In this document: positions 28,436 to 40,589 of the stretch, one piece after another | Position numbering within the stretch: the first letter of the stretch is position 1 | Layout of the letters: every line of letters starts with the position of its first letter | Assembly (NCBI RefSeq): GCF_040958095.1 | Contig: NC_091188.1 | Location: 1,506,962 to 1,570,961, forward strand | Length of the DNA stretch: 64,000 bases | Direction: 5' to 3' | Source of the DNA: Procambarus clarkii | Lineage: Eukaryota; Arthropoda; Malacostraca; Decapoda; Cambaridae | Program-made: the position numbers and the translations under genes | The notes under the pieces: generated by a model | Told to the model about the DNA's origin: nothing | Databases searched by the model: none | What the model saw: the letters and a program-made list of their open reading frames with translations, nothing else

Positions 28436-29060
28436 AAAATTTTTAGTAACGAACATAACAGTGGCCACATAACGTTAGGTATTCAGTCGAGTCCACGCAG
28501 CTCCAGTAACGATTTAGCGAGGAAAGAAGATATCTGCTTTGTTATTACCTTTGAATGTTATAATGTTATAATGATCGGTCACAAAGATCTAGGTGAGGGT
28601 TTTATTCGCTGACTCGCTAATAATCTTGCTCGATGGTCAGTAAGCAGTTGTGTGGCCTTAAATAAACTACGAGAGTTTGATAGATCTTAAGTCGAACATC
28701 AAACCAAGCTCAATATAGCAAGCCACGACGCCAATTTTGTAAATTTGACGCCTCGGGGTAGTTTGTCATCTTAGGTGTTGCCCTGAGCAAGTTCCAATTG
28801 GACCTGAAAGAGAAATTGCAAGTCAAAATTTGGCCAAGAGGGAAAATTACGGAGGAATTCAAGAATTATAACGTCTATAACATTTATGTTGCATATTGGG
28901 GTAAAAAATATTTACTGATGTATTAAAACATATTTTCTTGACTAATATTTGAATGCTTGAGGACGCACCTTACGCGGCCGTATTCAAGTTTGTCAATAAA
29001 GTTAATAATCCAGACTTCCTGTCGATTTAGTAGAATCCCAAGTTGTAAACCCTACCACAG
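28436..29060. other. Unassigned DNA
   Basis: Nothing recognisable except a second weak repeat-E-like motif near 28650-28690. Confidence 0.35.
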
Positions 29061-29120
29061 GTCAGGGTGGCTCAGTGGTAAAGGCTGCGGCTGGATATCC
29101 GTTAGTCGCGAGTTCGAGTC

Positions 29121-29122
<2 letters not shown>
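29061..29122 (+). repeat. tRNA-like SINE head
   Basis: GGTGGCTCAGTGGTAAAGGC is a strong A box and CGCGAGTTCGAGTCACC a B box, about 35 bp apart. There is no clear acceptor stem pairing, and a (CT)n tract follows immediately. I read it as a tRNA-derived SINE head whose tail is the (CT)n; a decayed tRNA gene is the alternative. Confidence 0.5.

Positions 29123-29187
<65 letters not shown>
29119..29187. repeat. CT tract followed by AT tract
   Basis: About 20 CT units joined to about 14 TA units. Confidence 0.97.
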
Positions 29188-29189
<2 letters not shown>

Positions 29190-29250
29190 CTTGTTTGTTG
29201 TTGTTTTAAATTCAACTACTCTTAAAAAAAAAAAAAAAAAAAAATCCAAA
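29188..29250. repeat. Poly-A tract and SINE-1-like tail
   Basis: GTTGTTGTTTTAAATTCAAC looks like the tail end of a SINE-1 copy in minus orientation; it is directly followed by a 22-bp A run. Confidence 0.4.
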
Positions 29251-29980
29251 TTCCCCGGCACAGGAGCGGGAGTGTAACTGTGGGAGGGGATTTGTAAAGG
29301 GGGTACAAGTTGAAGTGATGGATCAGGTGTAAGCAAATGAACTGTTAAATGAACTGTTGAACTGTCAAAGATCAAGTGTATGTTAAGTCAGGTGTACGTT
29401 AAGAGTCAGGTGTAGGATAAGGGGGTCTGAACCGAAGTATTAGAGGGGTCAACACTAACTCTTCACCACCACCAACACATAATCCTCTTCATCACTATCC
29501 TCCCTCACTCCATCATCACCTTCTTTCACCTTCTCGCCATCACCCCTCGCCTCACCACCACCACCATCCTACCCCCCCCCCCCTTCACAATAACCACCCT
29601 AACCCCCATTTTACCCACGACCACCATCAGCAGTTACCTACTTATAACTTACGCCTCAGAAAATGTCGTTCATAAACCATAATGCCAAAAAATAAGCCCA
29701 CTAAGCTGTCAGAGGCACGAGTAAAGGCACAAAATAACCTGGACGTTCCTCCCCGGCCCGTGCCTGCTCCCGACCCCTGATGGTCGCTCACCCGCCGGTA
29801 ATTATACCAACTTTCATAACATTATATCAGGAGAGATGTGCTAAGATATTTCACTGTGGCAAGGAGATGGTAGGAGCCAGGGTGTGGTGAGGCAGCTGGT
29901 GTAGTAATGGCGAGGTAGCTGGTGATAGTGAGGCAGCTGGTGTAGTAATGGTGAGGCAGATGGTGGAGTGAACCGCTTTC
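29251..29980. other. Unassigned DNA with short GGTGTA and CACCACC repeats
   Basis: CACCACC-rich segment at 29460-29640. GTGAGGCAGCTGGTG-like units occur three times at 29885-29960. Confidence 0.4.
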
Positions 29981-29984
29981 GAAT

Positions 29985-30070
29985 CACATGTAAAATATTT
30001 TTCGTCATAAACAGGCTTTGAATAAACGAACGTTTGGCTTTTGTTCATGAGGACAGGCTAGTGTACGGGA
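29985..30070. repeat. Degenerate dispersed repeat F
   Basis: TTTTTCGTCATAAACAGGCT, ACGAACGTTTGGC and GTTCATGAGGACAGGCT resemble ATTCATAAAGAGGGTTTTTG, ACGCATTTCAACG and TCCTCATGCTAGGCT at 37905-37970. Confidence 0.35.
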
Positions 30071-31190
30071 CTGGTTTGAGGATAGACGGAGCATTTAGAT
30101 GCGTTGCATTTCGAGAGATACGCTTCGAACACAGAAAGTGATCAAAGCAATGTTTGAAAAAGTTCGAATGTTAGTTTGATGACCAAACTACATTACTTCC
30201 CGAAGAGTGATTTCATCATATCTTCAGCCACGTTATTGTGACTCATTGTCTGCATATCGAATGCTACTTTATTCATGATTCATAATTAATATTTTCATTT
30301 ATAAACAGTATTGCTCCTGGAGTAACGAGCATTTAGAAAACATTTTGATGAAGGGCTGAGTGGCACTTTAAGACTACAATTGACACGCATGAGTGACGCT
30401 ACTTGACCCCCAAGGCGTCACTTATGTCAATGTGACGGTACTCTGACTCTCAGGATATATCTCAGCTCAGAATGATGGAACTCTGACCCCTTAGGACCTC
30501 CCTTAGTGTAAGGTGAGTGACACACACTCCCTGACTTCCAAGACTGCGACGAGCAAGAGCCCAAAGCCTGCGTTGTGGCCCCTAAGCTGCTGACAGGTCT
30601 TCAAGGGGGAGACGACGTGGCTCCTGAGGCGTCTCTCCCAGTGGTTTGTCAAGGGGGTATCTTAAGACCTGGAGGAGGAAGGGTTGAGGTAGTAGGGATA
30701 CCCAGGCCGTCAGTCAAGAGGTACGGTTACTACAGAGCTGTCAAGGGGGAGGAGTAAGACACGACCGGAGACCCTGAATGTGTTATATAAATACTTGAAC
30801 AATATCCTGTCTGGAGCCCAGAAGCTCCATTAGTCAAAAAAAGTAAAAAATTGCCTTTATTTACTTAATTACGAGTCATTAATTCTGAGCTCAACTATCC
30901 CATGATTTTGGGCAAACTCTTTATTTTGACTTTTTAGAGCATGGCAGCAGTGCAGCATTATATTTACCGCCTTGCACACAACAGTTATGGGCGGGTCACG
31001 CAACCTGCTCAGATTTAGTAATGAAAATAAAAATCCCTTTGTTGTTGAAAGATTGCATGGTGACTTTTACGTACTAGGCTGGCAGGGTCATTATAGTGAA
31101 ATGCTGCCACTGCAAAATACAGCATCTGGTTCCTTCCGTGTCATATTATAAAGCCGCTTCTCACTTGTTGTCGGAGCTCAGCTGCCAACT
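30071..31190. other. Unassigned DNA
   Basis: Includes GCCACGTTATTGTGACTCAT at 30226, the distal block of family H. No gene. Confidence 0.35.
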
Positions 31191-31196
31191 GGATTG

Positions 31197-31197
<1 letters not shown>

Positions 31198-31275
<78 letters not shown>
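31198..31275. repeat. AT dinucleotide tract
   Basis: (TA)n of about 78 bp. Confidence 0.97.
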
Positions 31276-31276
<1 letters not shown>

Positions 31277-33284
31277 AAAACCCTTTGTGACTGTAATTAC
31301 GAGGTATTTAAAGGGTTTAATGAACATTATTATTACCAATCTGTTCAGTTTTTGAACATTAGTATGTCGTTAACGTATAAAATAAAATGTTCAAGAGCAA
31401 TCAGTACATTGATATTGAACGATTGATTCCTAAATTCCTAAAAGTGTGAGGGATTGATTCGTTTACTCACGACTCGCAACTGAAGAGGTGCGTATTTTTC
31501 TCGATCAGCGCTTCGTTCTCGTCCTCTGTTCGAATCGCATCGTTCTAAATACTTCACCCAAGTACTAGAAATACCTGTAATGGCTGACAGAACCCAACCG
31601 CTTAAACCAAGCTTAAGTTACGCCTAGATATTCAACACGTTTTTTATTATATAATAATATTATATATTTGAGAAATGCAAGTTTTAAATACGCAGTACAT
31701 TTTAAAATCGATGAATGCGGCAGTGGGTGGCCGGCCACCCCTTTAACAAGCCTAGCTTGAGGACTGATTCCTCCGCCACACTTTACACTGAAAGCTATCA
31801 CTATTGGCTCAATTGGCGTGATATAGATATTATCAATTAATTAATTATTATAATAAATAATTTGGTAATTGACTCGCTGAGCGAGAAAAACTGCATTTTA
31901 GGGCCGAGAAACACTCTGAATGATTAAACTAGCTTCTTTTAAGTACGGCCACCACCACAAGAGGATTAGACTCCTGGCCAGGGAGGATTGACTGGGGCAC
32001 CAATCCTTAACTGTTCACAATTGTTCAATCAGCAGTAATTTGAGACCTAGTCGTAAATCATTTGGCGGGTCGTGTTTAGGGAACACAAATATGGAAAGGC
32101 TTATCATGATCTACAGGAGAGTAAAGCTCTCAGCTTGCTAATACGAGTCAAAAGTCGTCCCCTCCTGTATCCACCTGTATAAAAAATACCAATAACATCA
32201 GCGTTGGCAAGAATTATTTAGGTATACCCAAAGTTTGTTATGAACATAAATAAATAAAATTAAAAAACTAAAACTCACGTTGACTATAGTAACTCTAGGG
32301 TACCGACTCGATAATATATGCAAAACCTATGATAAAAAAACAGAGGCAACATTTCACTATTCCACATTCACCGAGAAGTGTACCCTGCTTCTTGATGTGT
32401 ATACCATAAGTTTACTGTACTTCGTTTACATAACACATTAAACATTTAATCCTCGAAAGTCTGTTACAAAGATCTTATGTCTCAATATACGAGGCATTTC
32501 TTGGTTCAAAACAAAAGCATATCAACGACTTAATATCACCTCTCAGTAATATCAAGTGACAGCCACAGGGAGGCTGACAGATAGGCAGAAAGACAGGCAA
32601 GCAGTCAGGCAGACAGGCAGTAGGCGGAGACGCAACATCAGCAGAGGCAAGCCAGGTGTTGAAGACCTTACACCTCCACTTTGCCCAAACTGTGCACTAT
32701 GTATTCTCCGTACGCCATATACATTCTGATCTCTCAGGCTGCAGACACCACTAAGAGAGTCACACTTACTCTCCTAAGGAGGAAAAGAATAGGGGGGAAG
32801 AAAGGGGGGGGGGGCAATCTTCCCCCTGCATTTCCCCCCCCCCCCTAGTTAAAGGAAGTGAGGCTTTAACAGCCAGGCAAATAATCACCTCATAACACGG
32901 GTCGTGGAGGCTATGGGAAGGGGTGATTATCAACACCGAGAACCCCCAACCGGACACACATTTTTCCAGCTAGTTGATAAAATGGGGGAAAATATTAGAC
33001 TAAAAAAGGGAATGGAGGTGATAGGGAGAAAATATTGTATGGGGGGGAGGGGGCGGGAAGTGACCCCTGGACAATGCGATTAATGTTTTGTGTGGGAGGA
33101 AAAGGAAGATTATGCGTCTTGGAAAGGTTGTGTTATGACATGGAGGGGGGGGGAACCTCCCCTCACCTTCATGGGGGGGACCCTCCCCCCACCTTTATGG
33201 GGGGCCCCCTCCCCCACCTTCATGAGCGACGAGGGAAGACTGATATAAAATCTTCACAACGGTGGGAAAAATAGAAAGGATTCA
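31276..33284. other. Unassigned DNA with homopolymer G/C runs
   Basis: No supported gene. CTCTGTTCGAATCGC near 31517 is B-box-like without a partner A box. G-runs and C-runs occur at 32796-32850, 33040-33060 and 33145-33215, the last as a few loose tandem copies of CACCTTCATGGGGGG. Confidence 0.35.
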
Positions 33285-33500
33285 GACGACATGATTACGA
33301 CATATAAGATTGTTCGAGGCATTAGCAAAGTGGAAAGAACCGAAATGTTTAGCGTGGAGGACGAGAGGATATAGGCGAAAATTAGACACTCAGATGAGCT
33401 ATAGGAATTAAGGAAATACTTTTGTAGTTAACAAATAGAATGAACTAAAAGTTTAACTGCAAGCATACTTTCAAGACTAGTAAATATGCTAGACTTGAAA
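33285..33500 (+). pseudogene. LINE ORF2 C-terminal fossil
   Basis: The frame reads YDTYKIVRGISKVERTEMFS then VEDERI followed by a stop, then KIRHSDEL, a stop, and ELRKYFCS. I recognise the TYKIVxGxxxVxxxEMFS region from C-termini of decapod LINE ORF2 proteins. At least four stops in about 70 codons mark it as dead. Confidence 0.6.
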
Positions 33501-33616
33501 CTATGTTAGATTCAGGCAGTGAACCCTAACCTGTTTACCATGAAGAATCTCTAAGATAGTTTTCCAGATACTGAGGAATCTTCAACCAATGAAGCAGATG
33601 ATTTTATATTACAATT

Positions 33617-33617
<1 letters not shown>

Positions 33618-33687
<70 letters not shown>
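33618..33687. repeat. AT dinucleotide tract
   Basis: (TA)n of about 70 bp. Confidence 0.97.
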
Positions 33688-33689
<2 letters not shown>

Positions 33690-33721
33690 CAAAGAGGCTG
33701 GACTCTTCAGCCTCTTTGCAG
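33688..33721. repeat. Inverted pair TGCAAAGAGGCTG / CAGCCTCTTTGCA
   Basis: TTGCAAAGAGGCTGGACTCT then TCAGCCTCTTTGCAGC form a 13-bp hairpin with an 8-nt loop, again at the edge of an AT tract. Confidence 0.9.
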
Positions 33722-33849
33722 CACCTTTTTGATTTGTTCCATCATTTCCTGGATTGTCTTCCCTCTATGTTCTTTCACACATTGTACAGATACTCCCTTA
33801 CTTTCATGTAATCCATTTTATATGGTCTACTCTCTTTTCCCCGAATCCC

Positions 33850-33853
<4 letters not shown>

Positions 33854-33899
<46 letters not shown>

Positions 33900-33907
33900 T
33901 GTGTGTG
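33854..33907. repeat. GT dinucleotide tract
   Basis: (GT)n with one GA interruption near 33899. Confidence 0.97.
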
Positions 33908-34337
<430 letters not shown>

Positions 34338-34589
34338 TTTCTTTTTATTATATGATGAGGAATTCATTTTTCTTCATAACTGATTCATTAGTTTATATTA
34401 TTTTTTTTCAACAAGTATATACAAATGTATTTGTGTGGATGCGTTTGTGTTTAAGCATACCCAAGTGTCATTATGCTTGTCTTTCAGGTAATTAAATCAA
34501 AAGTTTGTACGCGAGACACAATCATTGAGGTGTTCACCAAGTTCCACTCCACAGTGGAGTCCACCTCAAAAAACACAAACTTCAAAAAA

Positions 34590-35010
34590 TACTAAGGTTG
34601 TACAACGATGGATGGGATATGAAGAAAAACTTAAAGAACTGGACCTGATGTGGCTAGAAATGAGGAGAGAGGGAAGAGACACGATAAAGACGTATAAAAT
34701 ACTTATAGGGATTGGAATCGTGAAAAAGAGAGGGTCACATTAAATACCCAAAACACAAGAGGGCTCAGATGGAAGCTGGAGAAGCAAATGAGCCATAGAG
34801 ATGTTATAACGTGCTCTTTAAGCGTAAGTGTAGTGCGAAAATGGAATGAACCATGTGAACAAATTATTGAAGGGAACTCCACTCATGGTTTCAAAAGTAG
34901 ATATGATTGGAAAATAAATTAGGAGTCATTGTAGTAGACAACTAGCGGGTGGAAATTTGGGTTGAAAGAGCTTAAGCTCAATCACACACACACACACTAT
35001 ATATTTATTA
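34590..35010 (+). pseudogene. LINE ORF2 C-terminal fossil with 3' tail
   Basis: The frame reads WMGYEEKLKELDLMWLEMRR then EGRDTIKTYKILIG, typical of the region after the RT domain (YEERLxxLxLxxLExRRxRGDxIxTYKIL). A stop follows, then SVSVVRKWNEPCEQIIEG, NSTHGFKSRYDW, matching the SVxVVxxWNxL...SIHTFKxRxD end. The 3' part (GAAAGAGCTTAAGCTCAATC, then ACACACACAC) matches the LINE tail. Several stops and frame changes make it a pseudogene. Confidence 0.75.
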
Positions 35011-35150
35011 TAAAGCAGGTATGATAGAGAAATGGGCCAGGAGTCATTGCATTAGACAACCAACGGCCAGAATGCGGGGTCCAAGAGTTAGAGCTCGATC
35101 CTGCAGTCACAAATAGGCGACCACAGACACACACACACATCCTTCTTGCG
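35011..35150 (+). mobile_element. Second LINE 3' tail, adjacent
   Basis: ATGATAGAGAAATGGGCCAG, GAGTCATTGCATTAGACAAC, GGGGTCCAAGAGTTAGAGCT, then CACAAATAGGCGACC and (AC)n. It repeats the 3' end just upstream (34915-35000) and so is a tandem partial duplication or a second insertion. Confidence 0.6.
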
Positions 35151-35767
35151 TTGTTTTGACACTAAGTAATTATCGAAAGATGGCACCAAGTCGGGGAGAC
35201 TTGAGGCTAATTACAATGAATTACATTTAAAATATATTTTCATATGTGACGATTTTATATAGAATATTTTTATCTCCTATTACTAAAAATACTTATTCTT
35301 AAATAAAAATGTTTGAAAAGTTAATAAGAATTGATAATTTAACAAGTATAACTTCGCAACCATAATTTAAAGATTGAAATGTTTCACAGTAATCTTCATA
35401 ATTTGTAATTCCAAAGAGCTTCATCATGTTTAGAATATAAAATAGTTCAATTAACATTTCTTTGGCTGATGTACCTTCCAATTATCTCTTAAGCCAGTTA
35501 TAGAATCAGGTTATATAATTTCTCCTCCAATTACTTCACTAATATTCTTTATTTCTTCTGAATTAAACATTTAAATAATGTGTGTTCATTAAGTGTCACG
35601 AAGCTGAATTTATCGTCTGAATCATTCTCAAAATGATAATTTCACGTTGATAAATAGCTTGTGGCTTTAAAGATAATATTTTTCTAGGTGTTCAGTAGGT
35701 ACCCAAGTCTCTCCCCCTCCCCTCCCCCTTTCACGTCACACCTGAGGAAAGAGCACTGGGAGTTTAG
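35151..35767. other. AT-rich unassigned DNA
   Basis: No feature beyond short A/T runs. Confidence 0.35.
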
Positions 35768-35935
35768 TTCTGTACAGGACAATGTTCAGGACTGAAGTGT
35801 ACTTGCTAGTTGGCCAGCAAGCTGTTGTGGTGGCCTTAATAACCCTCCAGAGGTTTACAGTTCTTTATAACCTCGAGACGTTGATAGTCCTTAATAACCC
35901 TCCAGAGGTTGATAGGCCTTAAGCCCAACACTATA
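35768..35935 (+). repeat. Dispersed repeat E, plus copy
   Basis: TTCAGGACTGAAGTGTACTT, GTTGGCCAGCAAGC, CCTTAATAACCCTCCAGAGG and a second CCTTAATAACCCTCCAGAGG, so the distal block is tandemly duplicated here. Confidence 0.55.
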
Positions 35936-35943
35936 ACATTCAA

Positions 35944-36222
35944 ATCCCAGGAGCTGCTGTTGGCTAGGCTACTAATGCCAGGAGCTGCTGCTGGCTAAGC
36001 TACTAATCCCAGGAGCTGCTGCTGGCTAGGCTACTAATCCCAGGAGCTGCTGCTGGCTAGGCTACTAATCCCAGGAGCTGCTGCTGGCTAGGCTACTAAT
36101 ACCAGGAGCTGCTGCTGACTAGGCTACTAATCCCAGGAGCTGCTGTTGGCTAGGCTACTAATCCCAGGAGCTGCTGTTGGCTAGGCTACTAATCCCAGGA
36201 GCTGCTGCTGGCTAGGCTACTG
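35944..36222. repeat. 31-bp minisatellite, 9 copies
   Basis: The unit is CCCAGGAGCTGCTGCTGGCT then AGGCTACTAAT. Variation: GCTGTTGG, GACTAGG, ATGCC/ATACC. It starts directly after repeat E. Confidence 0.95.
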
Positions 36223-36728
36223 CAGGTGCTGTTTCTACCCCGCGCATGACATCGACAAACAGAGTAATTAGCCATCGATCTACGGAATGAACGCCGTGGA
36301 GGAGAAGGGGTGACATAGTAATATTTCGTCCCCCAAACCCCTCCATATACCTTCACTCCCCCTGGCTACAATAGCTCCCCATTACTCACTCCACATCCCT
36401 TTTTGGGATTTTATTTTCGTTTCTTTGTTTTTGCATAAAGTAATTGGTCAAGCCGGTAAACAACGGTTGTCAGGCGTCTCACGCGCCAAAAACAACGGGA
36501 ACGTTGATAAGAACCTCACAGTGGGAAACCGCATGTCAGTTCTTCACCTCGTACTTCTTCATCTACTTAAGACACGTGTCTTCCACCGTCTCACTGGGAT
36601 TCTCACGCCATAAATCACACTATCACACTTTTTTTCTCTCAGTTCCTGTCATGAAGAACACCTTCACCGCCTCCATTATCATCATTATGTTCACCACCAT
36701 CTTCACAACCAAATGAGTTAGGAGAGAT
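36223..36728. other. Unassigned DNA
   Basis: No feature recognised. Confidence 0.35.
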
Positions 36729-36729
36729 G

Positions 36730-36940
36730 CAAGGAAATACCCGCACCCTGTACAGGTGGTCAACAATGTACTGAAAGAAGAAGGTATAGAATCCATCTCC
36801 ATCCACAACTTTAAAGCCAGATTCAGGAAAGAATTCAAACTTCAGTAACATTAAATTAAAACGAAACACATACATCAAGGGTGTAATGGGCTGGGCATAA
36901 GGAACTAGACCTCGCTTCCTGTAGTCATTGTTAAATAAGT
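36730..36940 (+). pseudogene. LINE ORF2 C-terminal fossil
   Basis: One frame reads PVQVVNNVLKEEGIESISIH then NFKARFRKEFKLQ and a stop. The SIxNFKARF block fits the conserved end SIHxFKxxxD of LINE ORF2 in this group. It is about 35 codons long. Confidence 0.5.
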
Positions 36941-36954
36941 TCTGTTAGGTAAGC

Positions 36955-37080
36955 ACCACCACCACCACCACCACCCCGAAACCATCACTACCACCCACAC
37001 AACCATCACCACCACCACTCCACGTCCTCACAACCATCACCACCCCCACAACCATCACCATCTAGCTCTTCTTCCTCTCG
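36955..37080. repeat. CCA-rich trinucleotide stretch
   Basis: Imperfect (ACC)n with CAACCATCACCACC motifs. Confidence 0.8.
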
Positions 37081-37082
37081 AG

Positions 37083-37637
37083 GTGTCACAACGATACAAA
37101 AATTGTATACTAAATTGCCCGAACGTAATTATCACCACCTGCACCATCAGGAGACATACACACCTTCAAGAAATACAAAATCCTCATCTTACAAGACTCC
37201 TTTGTTTGCGAGTGTTTTTCTTAAGACTGGTAAAATACAAATGGAAAAAGAACCAGAGACCTGTACCCGACACGGCGTATGGCAACTGGTGCGACCGGTG
37301 TCCTGGCTGCCATATGACTTGGTTCCGTCTCAAAAGTGAATTATCGGTCGGTGAAGTCCGTTGCCCGGCGGCCGAGAAGGGTCATATTGGGCTCCGTATT
37401 AAGGCTGTGATCGACTGTATGCGCAGCTGCTCCCAGCGAGCAAGCATGGGAAACGGAGCGGAAGGGGGGTGTAAATTGCTGTTATGTTTTATGGCATTAT
37501 ATATTCTTTCCTTTATTGATTGCTTCGGAATCCTAGTTGTTGTTGGCCGAGGCTTCCAAGGTCGCTGCCTGGGCAACCTGTCCTTAGGCTATGGTCCTCC
37601 AAGCTGTGCTCTAATCTTAAGATACATTCCTAAATAA
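37083..37637 (+). other. 184-codon open frame, not recognised
   Basis: The longest open frame in the window that is not a tandem repeat. Its start context is unremarkable. It has a hydrophobic stretch near residues 133-152 (LLLCFMALYILSFIDCFGIL) that could span a membrane, and a Cys-rich stretch (CDRCPGC) near residue 70. I see no family motif, no splice sites that frame it, no promoter, and it follows low-complexity ACC DNA. Most likely a chance frame; a lineage-specific single-exon gene cannot be excluded. Confidence 0.12.
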
Positions 37638-37639
37638 TT

Positions 37640-38190
37640 ATTGTGTATTCAAAATTTGTATTTTCTCATAAATCAAAAATATTACATATTAAAATTTGAG
37701 TCTCATAAATCAAAAATATTATATATTAGAATTTGATATATAATTAGACCAAAGTTAGGTTAGATTAGGTGTTTAGGTTCTGTTGACATTTATTTGTAGT
37801 ACGTGGGTGAAGCATTTACAGAGGTGTGATTCGAACAGAGAACGTCAACGAAGCACTGTTCGAGAAATGTTCGAATGTTGTGAGTCGTGTATAAAATGTA
37901 TTTGTTTTCCATTCATAAAGAGGGTTTTTGGATTAGCACGCATTTCAACGTGTCCTCATGCTAGGCTCGTTACCACGGCGGCCGACCCACTAAATCGCGT
38001 TCCCAGTTTTAACGAATTGGTAAAATAATTTTGTTCTCCGATATAATTAATACGGTTTATTACAATTCCATGTATAGTTAGACATGGATTAACAAGCATT
38101 TGTCCTTTATGAGGACGGGCTGTTGTATTTGGTCTCGTTTATGAATGAATGAATACAGATTAACCTGGTAATCTGTATTCATACGAACTG
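37640..38190. repeat. Dispersed repeat F region with hairpin
   Basis: Holds a repeat F copy (about 37860-37985). Hairpin TGAATACAGATTA/TAATCTGTATTCA with a 6-nt loop is at 38150-38181. Two copies of AAATTTG-AGTCTCATAAATC-like sequence are at 37665-37735. Confidence 0.4.
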
Positions 38191-38910
38191 CTTCGCCCGG
38201 AGCACTACGAATGAACCATTTTTTTCGAGACAAAATTAAGACAATCTGTTATTAAAGGAAAAGGTTGAGAGAGAGCAAAGTGCTAAAAAATGGTTTTAGT
38301 GGTATTTCAGTCGGTAGGGATTACATTTAACAATTAGAATAAACAACTGATTCAATATATCCCTAAAAATATATATTATACTTTTGACAGTAAGAGCATA
38401 TACAAACACAGGAATAATGGGAATTGCGGACTGCCTATTGGTCCATACGGGCAACTTCTATAATATATATCCTCTCAAACTCATTCATACATCTGTCTAG
38501 CCTACGCTTGAAACAATCCGCTGTAACCCACATCTATTCTTTTACCAGGTAATTTGCTACATATGTCAACGATCCTATTATAAACCAATATTTACCCGGG
38601 TCTCTCTAGAAAAATTATACTACCACAACATTTTCGCGTCTAATGAAAGTTATTTGGATAAAAAAAAGTCGGGGGTTTCACAGAGCTCGGATAAAATATC
38701 ACCAATAATATTCTTCAGGGGTAACATTGGAGTGTCATGAAGCGACATTTGTCGTGGTAAAGACCATTCGTACGTTTATATGTGTGTGAGACGTATTAGA
38801 GAAACCTTAGTGCATGCTGCAAGAACCTATGATTCTAGGCTCGGAGATGATTAATGGTAGCGTAATTAGGAAAAAATTCAGCCTTGACGTCAATTTTTTT
38901 TTTATTAATA
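38191..38910. other. AT-rich unassigned DNA
   Basis: No gene or repeat recognised. Confidence 0.35.
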
Positions 38911-38948
38911 CATGAGGTACATCTGCATTTGTGCAGATGTACCTCATG
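38911..38948. repeat. 17-bp perfect hairpin
   Basis: CATGAGGTACATCTGCA (38911-38927) and its exact reverse complement TGCAGATGTACCTCATG (38932-38948) are separated by TTTG. It resembles GAGGTACCTCAT in the retroposed tail near 15518, but the match is short. Confidence 0.95.
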
Positions 38949-39418
38949 TACCTATATGAAGTGGAGTACAGTGTGTCAAAAAAGCTAACTACGTGATGCT
39001 AAAAAATCCCCCATCACACAGGATGGTTAGTCATACAGAGGCATGTGATAGGCAGTCTGCACTGGTCAAATACGTCTGTAACAGAAAACGGGATTATTAA
39101 CGTAATTCATTTAGGAGAGTTAGGTTCTGGTCGATTATCGACATCAAGTAATAACCATCAACCTTCCTTGTTTGGCTTTACAGCTGGTAACCTATAGGGA
39201 GTCGTTAAGATAAATATTAACTGAAGACGCACTTAGTTATACTGCTCGGCACTGAGGATATAACTAAAAAACAAAAACAAATATGTAGCACCAAGAAATT
39301 GCTGAATTTACTCGCCTCATATTCTCGAGGGGAAACTTATAATTTTAATTGAGTCATAAAAAAATCTTTCGTTTCTATTCTTGAGCCCCCGAACGGTGGT
39401 TCGTAACGTAGACATTTA
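38949..39418. other. Unassigned DNA
   Basis: Contains AACAGAAAACGGGATTATTA near 39082, which resembles the interior of MITE-2 (AGAAAACGGGATATTATG), so a MITE-2 remnant is possible. Confidence 0.35.
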
Positions 39419-39620
39419 ATGCTTCTGTGGAGCTGTATTTCCGACCTGCTCCAGCTACCGGCTGACCCGCTTGTAATTGGTCAACTCGTAAATAAAGGGC
39501 GGGAGGAAGGTTGCCAGGCGGACGGCTCGGGGCGGAGTCTGGTCACGCTAACAGCGGCGCGGCCCCTACCACCACCACCACTACCCCGTCCCTCGCTCAT
39601 TATATCATCCTTAGTGTCTA
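39419..39620. promoter_or_regulatory. GC-richer patch with CCAAT-like and GC-box-like motifs
   Basis: ATTGGTCAAC near 39477 (inverse CCAAT), AAATAAAGGGCGGGAGG near 39492 and CGGGGCGGAGTC near 39528 lie within a CpG-richer island in AT-rich DNA. Weak evidence of a promoter; no following exon recognised. A 131-codon frame spans 39419-39814 but has no domain. Confidence 0.15.
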
Positions 39621-39814
39621 CCTACGCCCTTACGCTCTCCACACACGCACGCACCGACTCACGGCCGTCAATAATCTCGGGCTTATGCTCTCGAAATTTT
39701 TTACACAATTTTGTTTTGTCCCGTCTAGGGTATTTGCTCAACCTAATTTTCACGCCACACTCTAGATTTATATCCTTAATTTTCATATGTTCAGAAAACT
39801 CTGTGCATAGATAA

Positions 39815-40380
39815 TAATAATAATAATAATTACGAAATATCATTTCAATAATGCTTCATAAAATTCTCCACCGTTTTAAAGATTACCGCCGTCAGTATTC
39901 CTGTTGATGTGGTATATGTTGGTTGCGAGGCTGTGTCCACTCCACTGACTGTAGTAGGCTAAAGACAACCAAACCTGGTCACGTCCATCCGTTTGGCAGC
40001 CTCTTCCGCACCCATCCTGTGATGAATAATTCCTTAACTACACATTTTGAAGAGCATATGTTAGTTTAACAGTGTGTGAGGCCTCTCAATCATCTCAGTC
40101 TCTGTACCAGTCTGTACCAACTGCCTTATACTGAACGTTCAGCCTCCCAAAATGTGGCCCTTTATTATTTGTTTTAGCCAAAAATGATCACTTTAACCAA
40201 ACGATATATTCACATCCTTGATGAATATGAAGTTAACCAGGGTATTTAGTTATGCTTTGGGATTTAGACCTATGGGCCAGGTACTATAACCGGATAGGTT
40301 ATTCAAAGCGTTATTTTTCATTGAACACTTTCCACCAATCACATTTACATCCAGGTCCTCACTTATTTGTGAGTTTTTCA
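39815..40380. other. Unassigned DNA
   Basis: (AAT)n short tract at 39812-39832; otherwise no feature. Confidence 0.35.
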
Positions 40381-40384
40381 GGAA

Positions 40385-40458
40385 GAGTGAAGTTTGTTCA
40401 GGATTCGAACACGGTCCTCTTGTTTGCAAGCCGCGTGTGGTAACCACTACACTATAAG
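40385..40458 (-). repeat. tRNA-like sequence, probably SINE head
   Basis: On the minus strand TATAGTGTAGTGGTTACCAC is a strong A box and CCGTGTTCGAATCCTG a B box. CTTGCAAACAAG between them can form only a small anticodon-like hairpin with an abnormally short loop. Acceptor-stem pairing is not obvious. The first half resembles Val/Asp/Glu-type tRNAs. It looks like a SINE head or tRNA pseudogene. Confidence 0.45.
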
Positions 40459-40589
40459 GGGCATTTGAGCCTGAAAGATGAGTACAGAGATTAGAAGGTT
40501 AATTCAGAGCTAGATGAGTGTTGAGCATAGATGATGAGTAAAGTACATGGAACATGAGTATAGATACTAATAGAAACCAGAGACTGGAA

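Noticed and set aside
29061-29122. Considered a functional tRNA gene
   Set aside because: A and B boxes are present but acceptor-stem pairing and a clean anticodon arm are not, and a (CT)n tract follows at once.
37083-37637. 184-codon frame as a gene
   Set aside because: No recognisable domain, promoter or splice signal; retained only as a low-confidence observation.
40385-40458. Considered a functional tRNA gene on the minus strand
   Set aside because: The anticodon-arm hairpin has an abnormally short loop and the acceptor stem does not pair; better read as SINE head or pseudogene.
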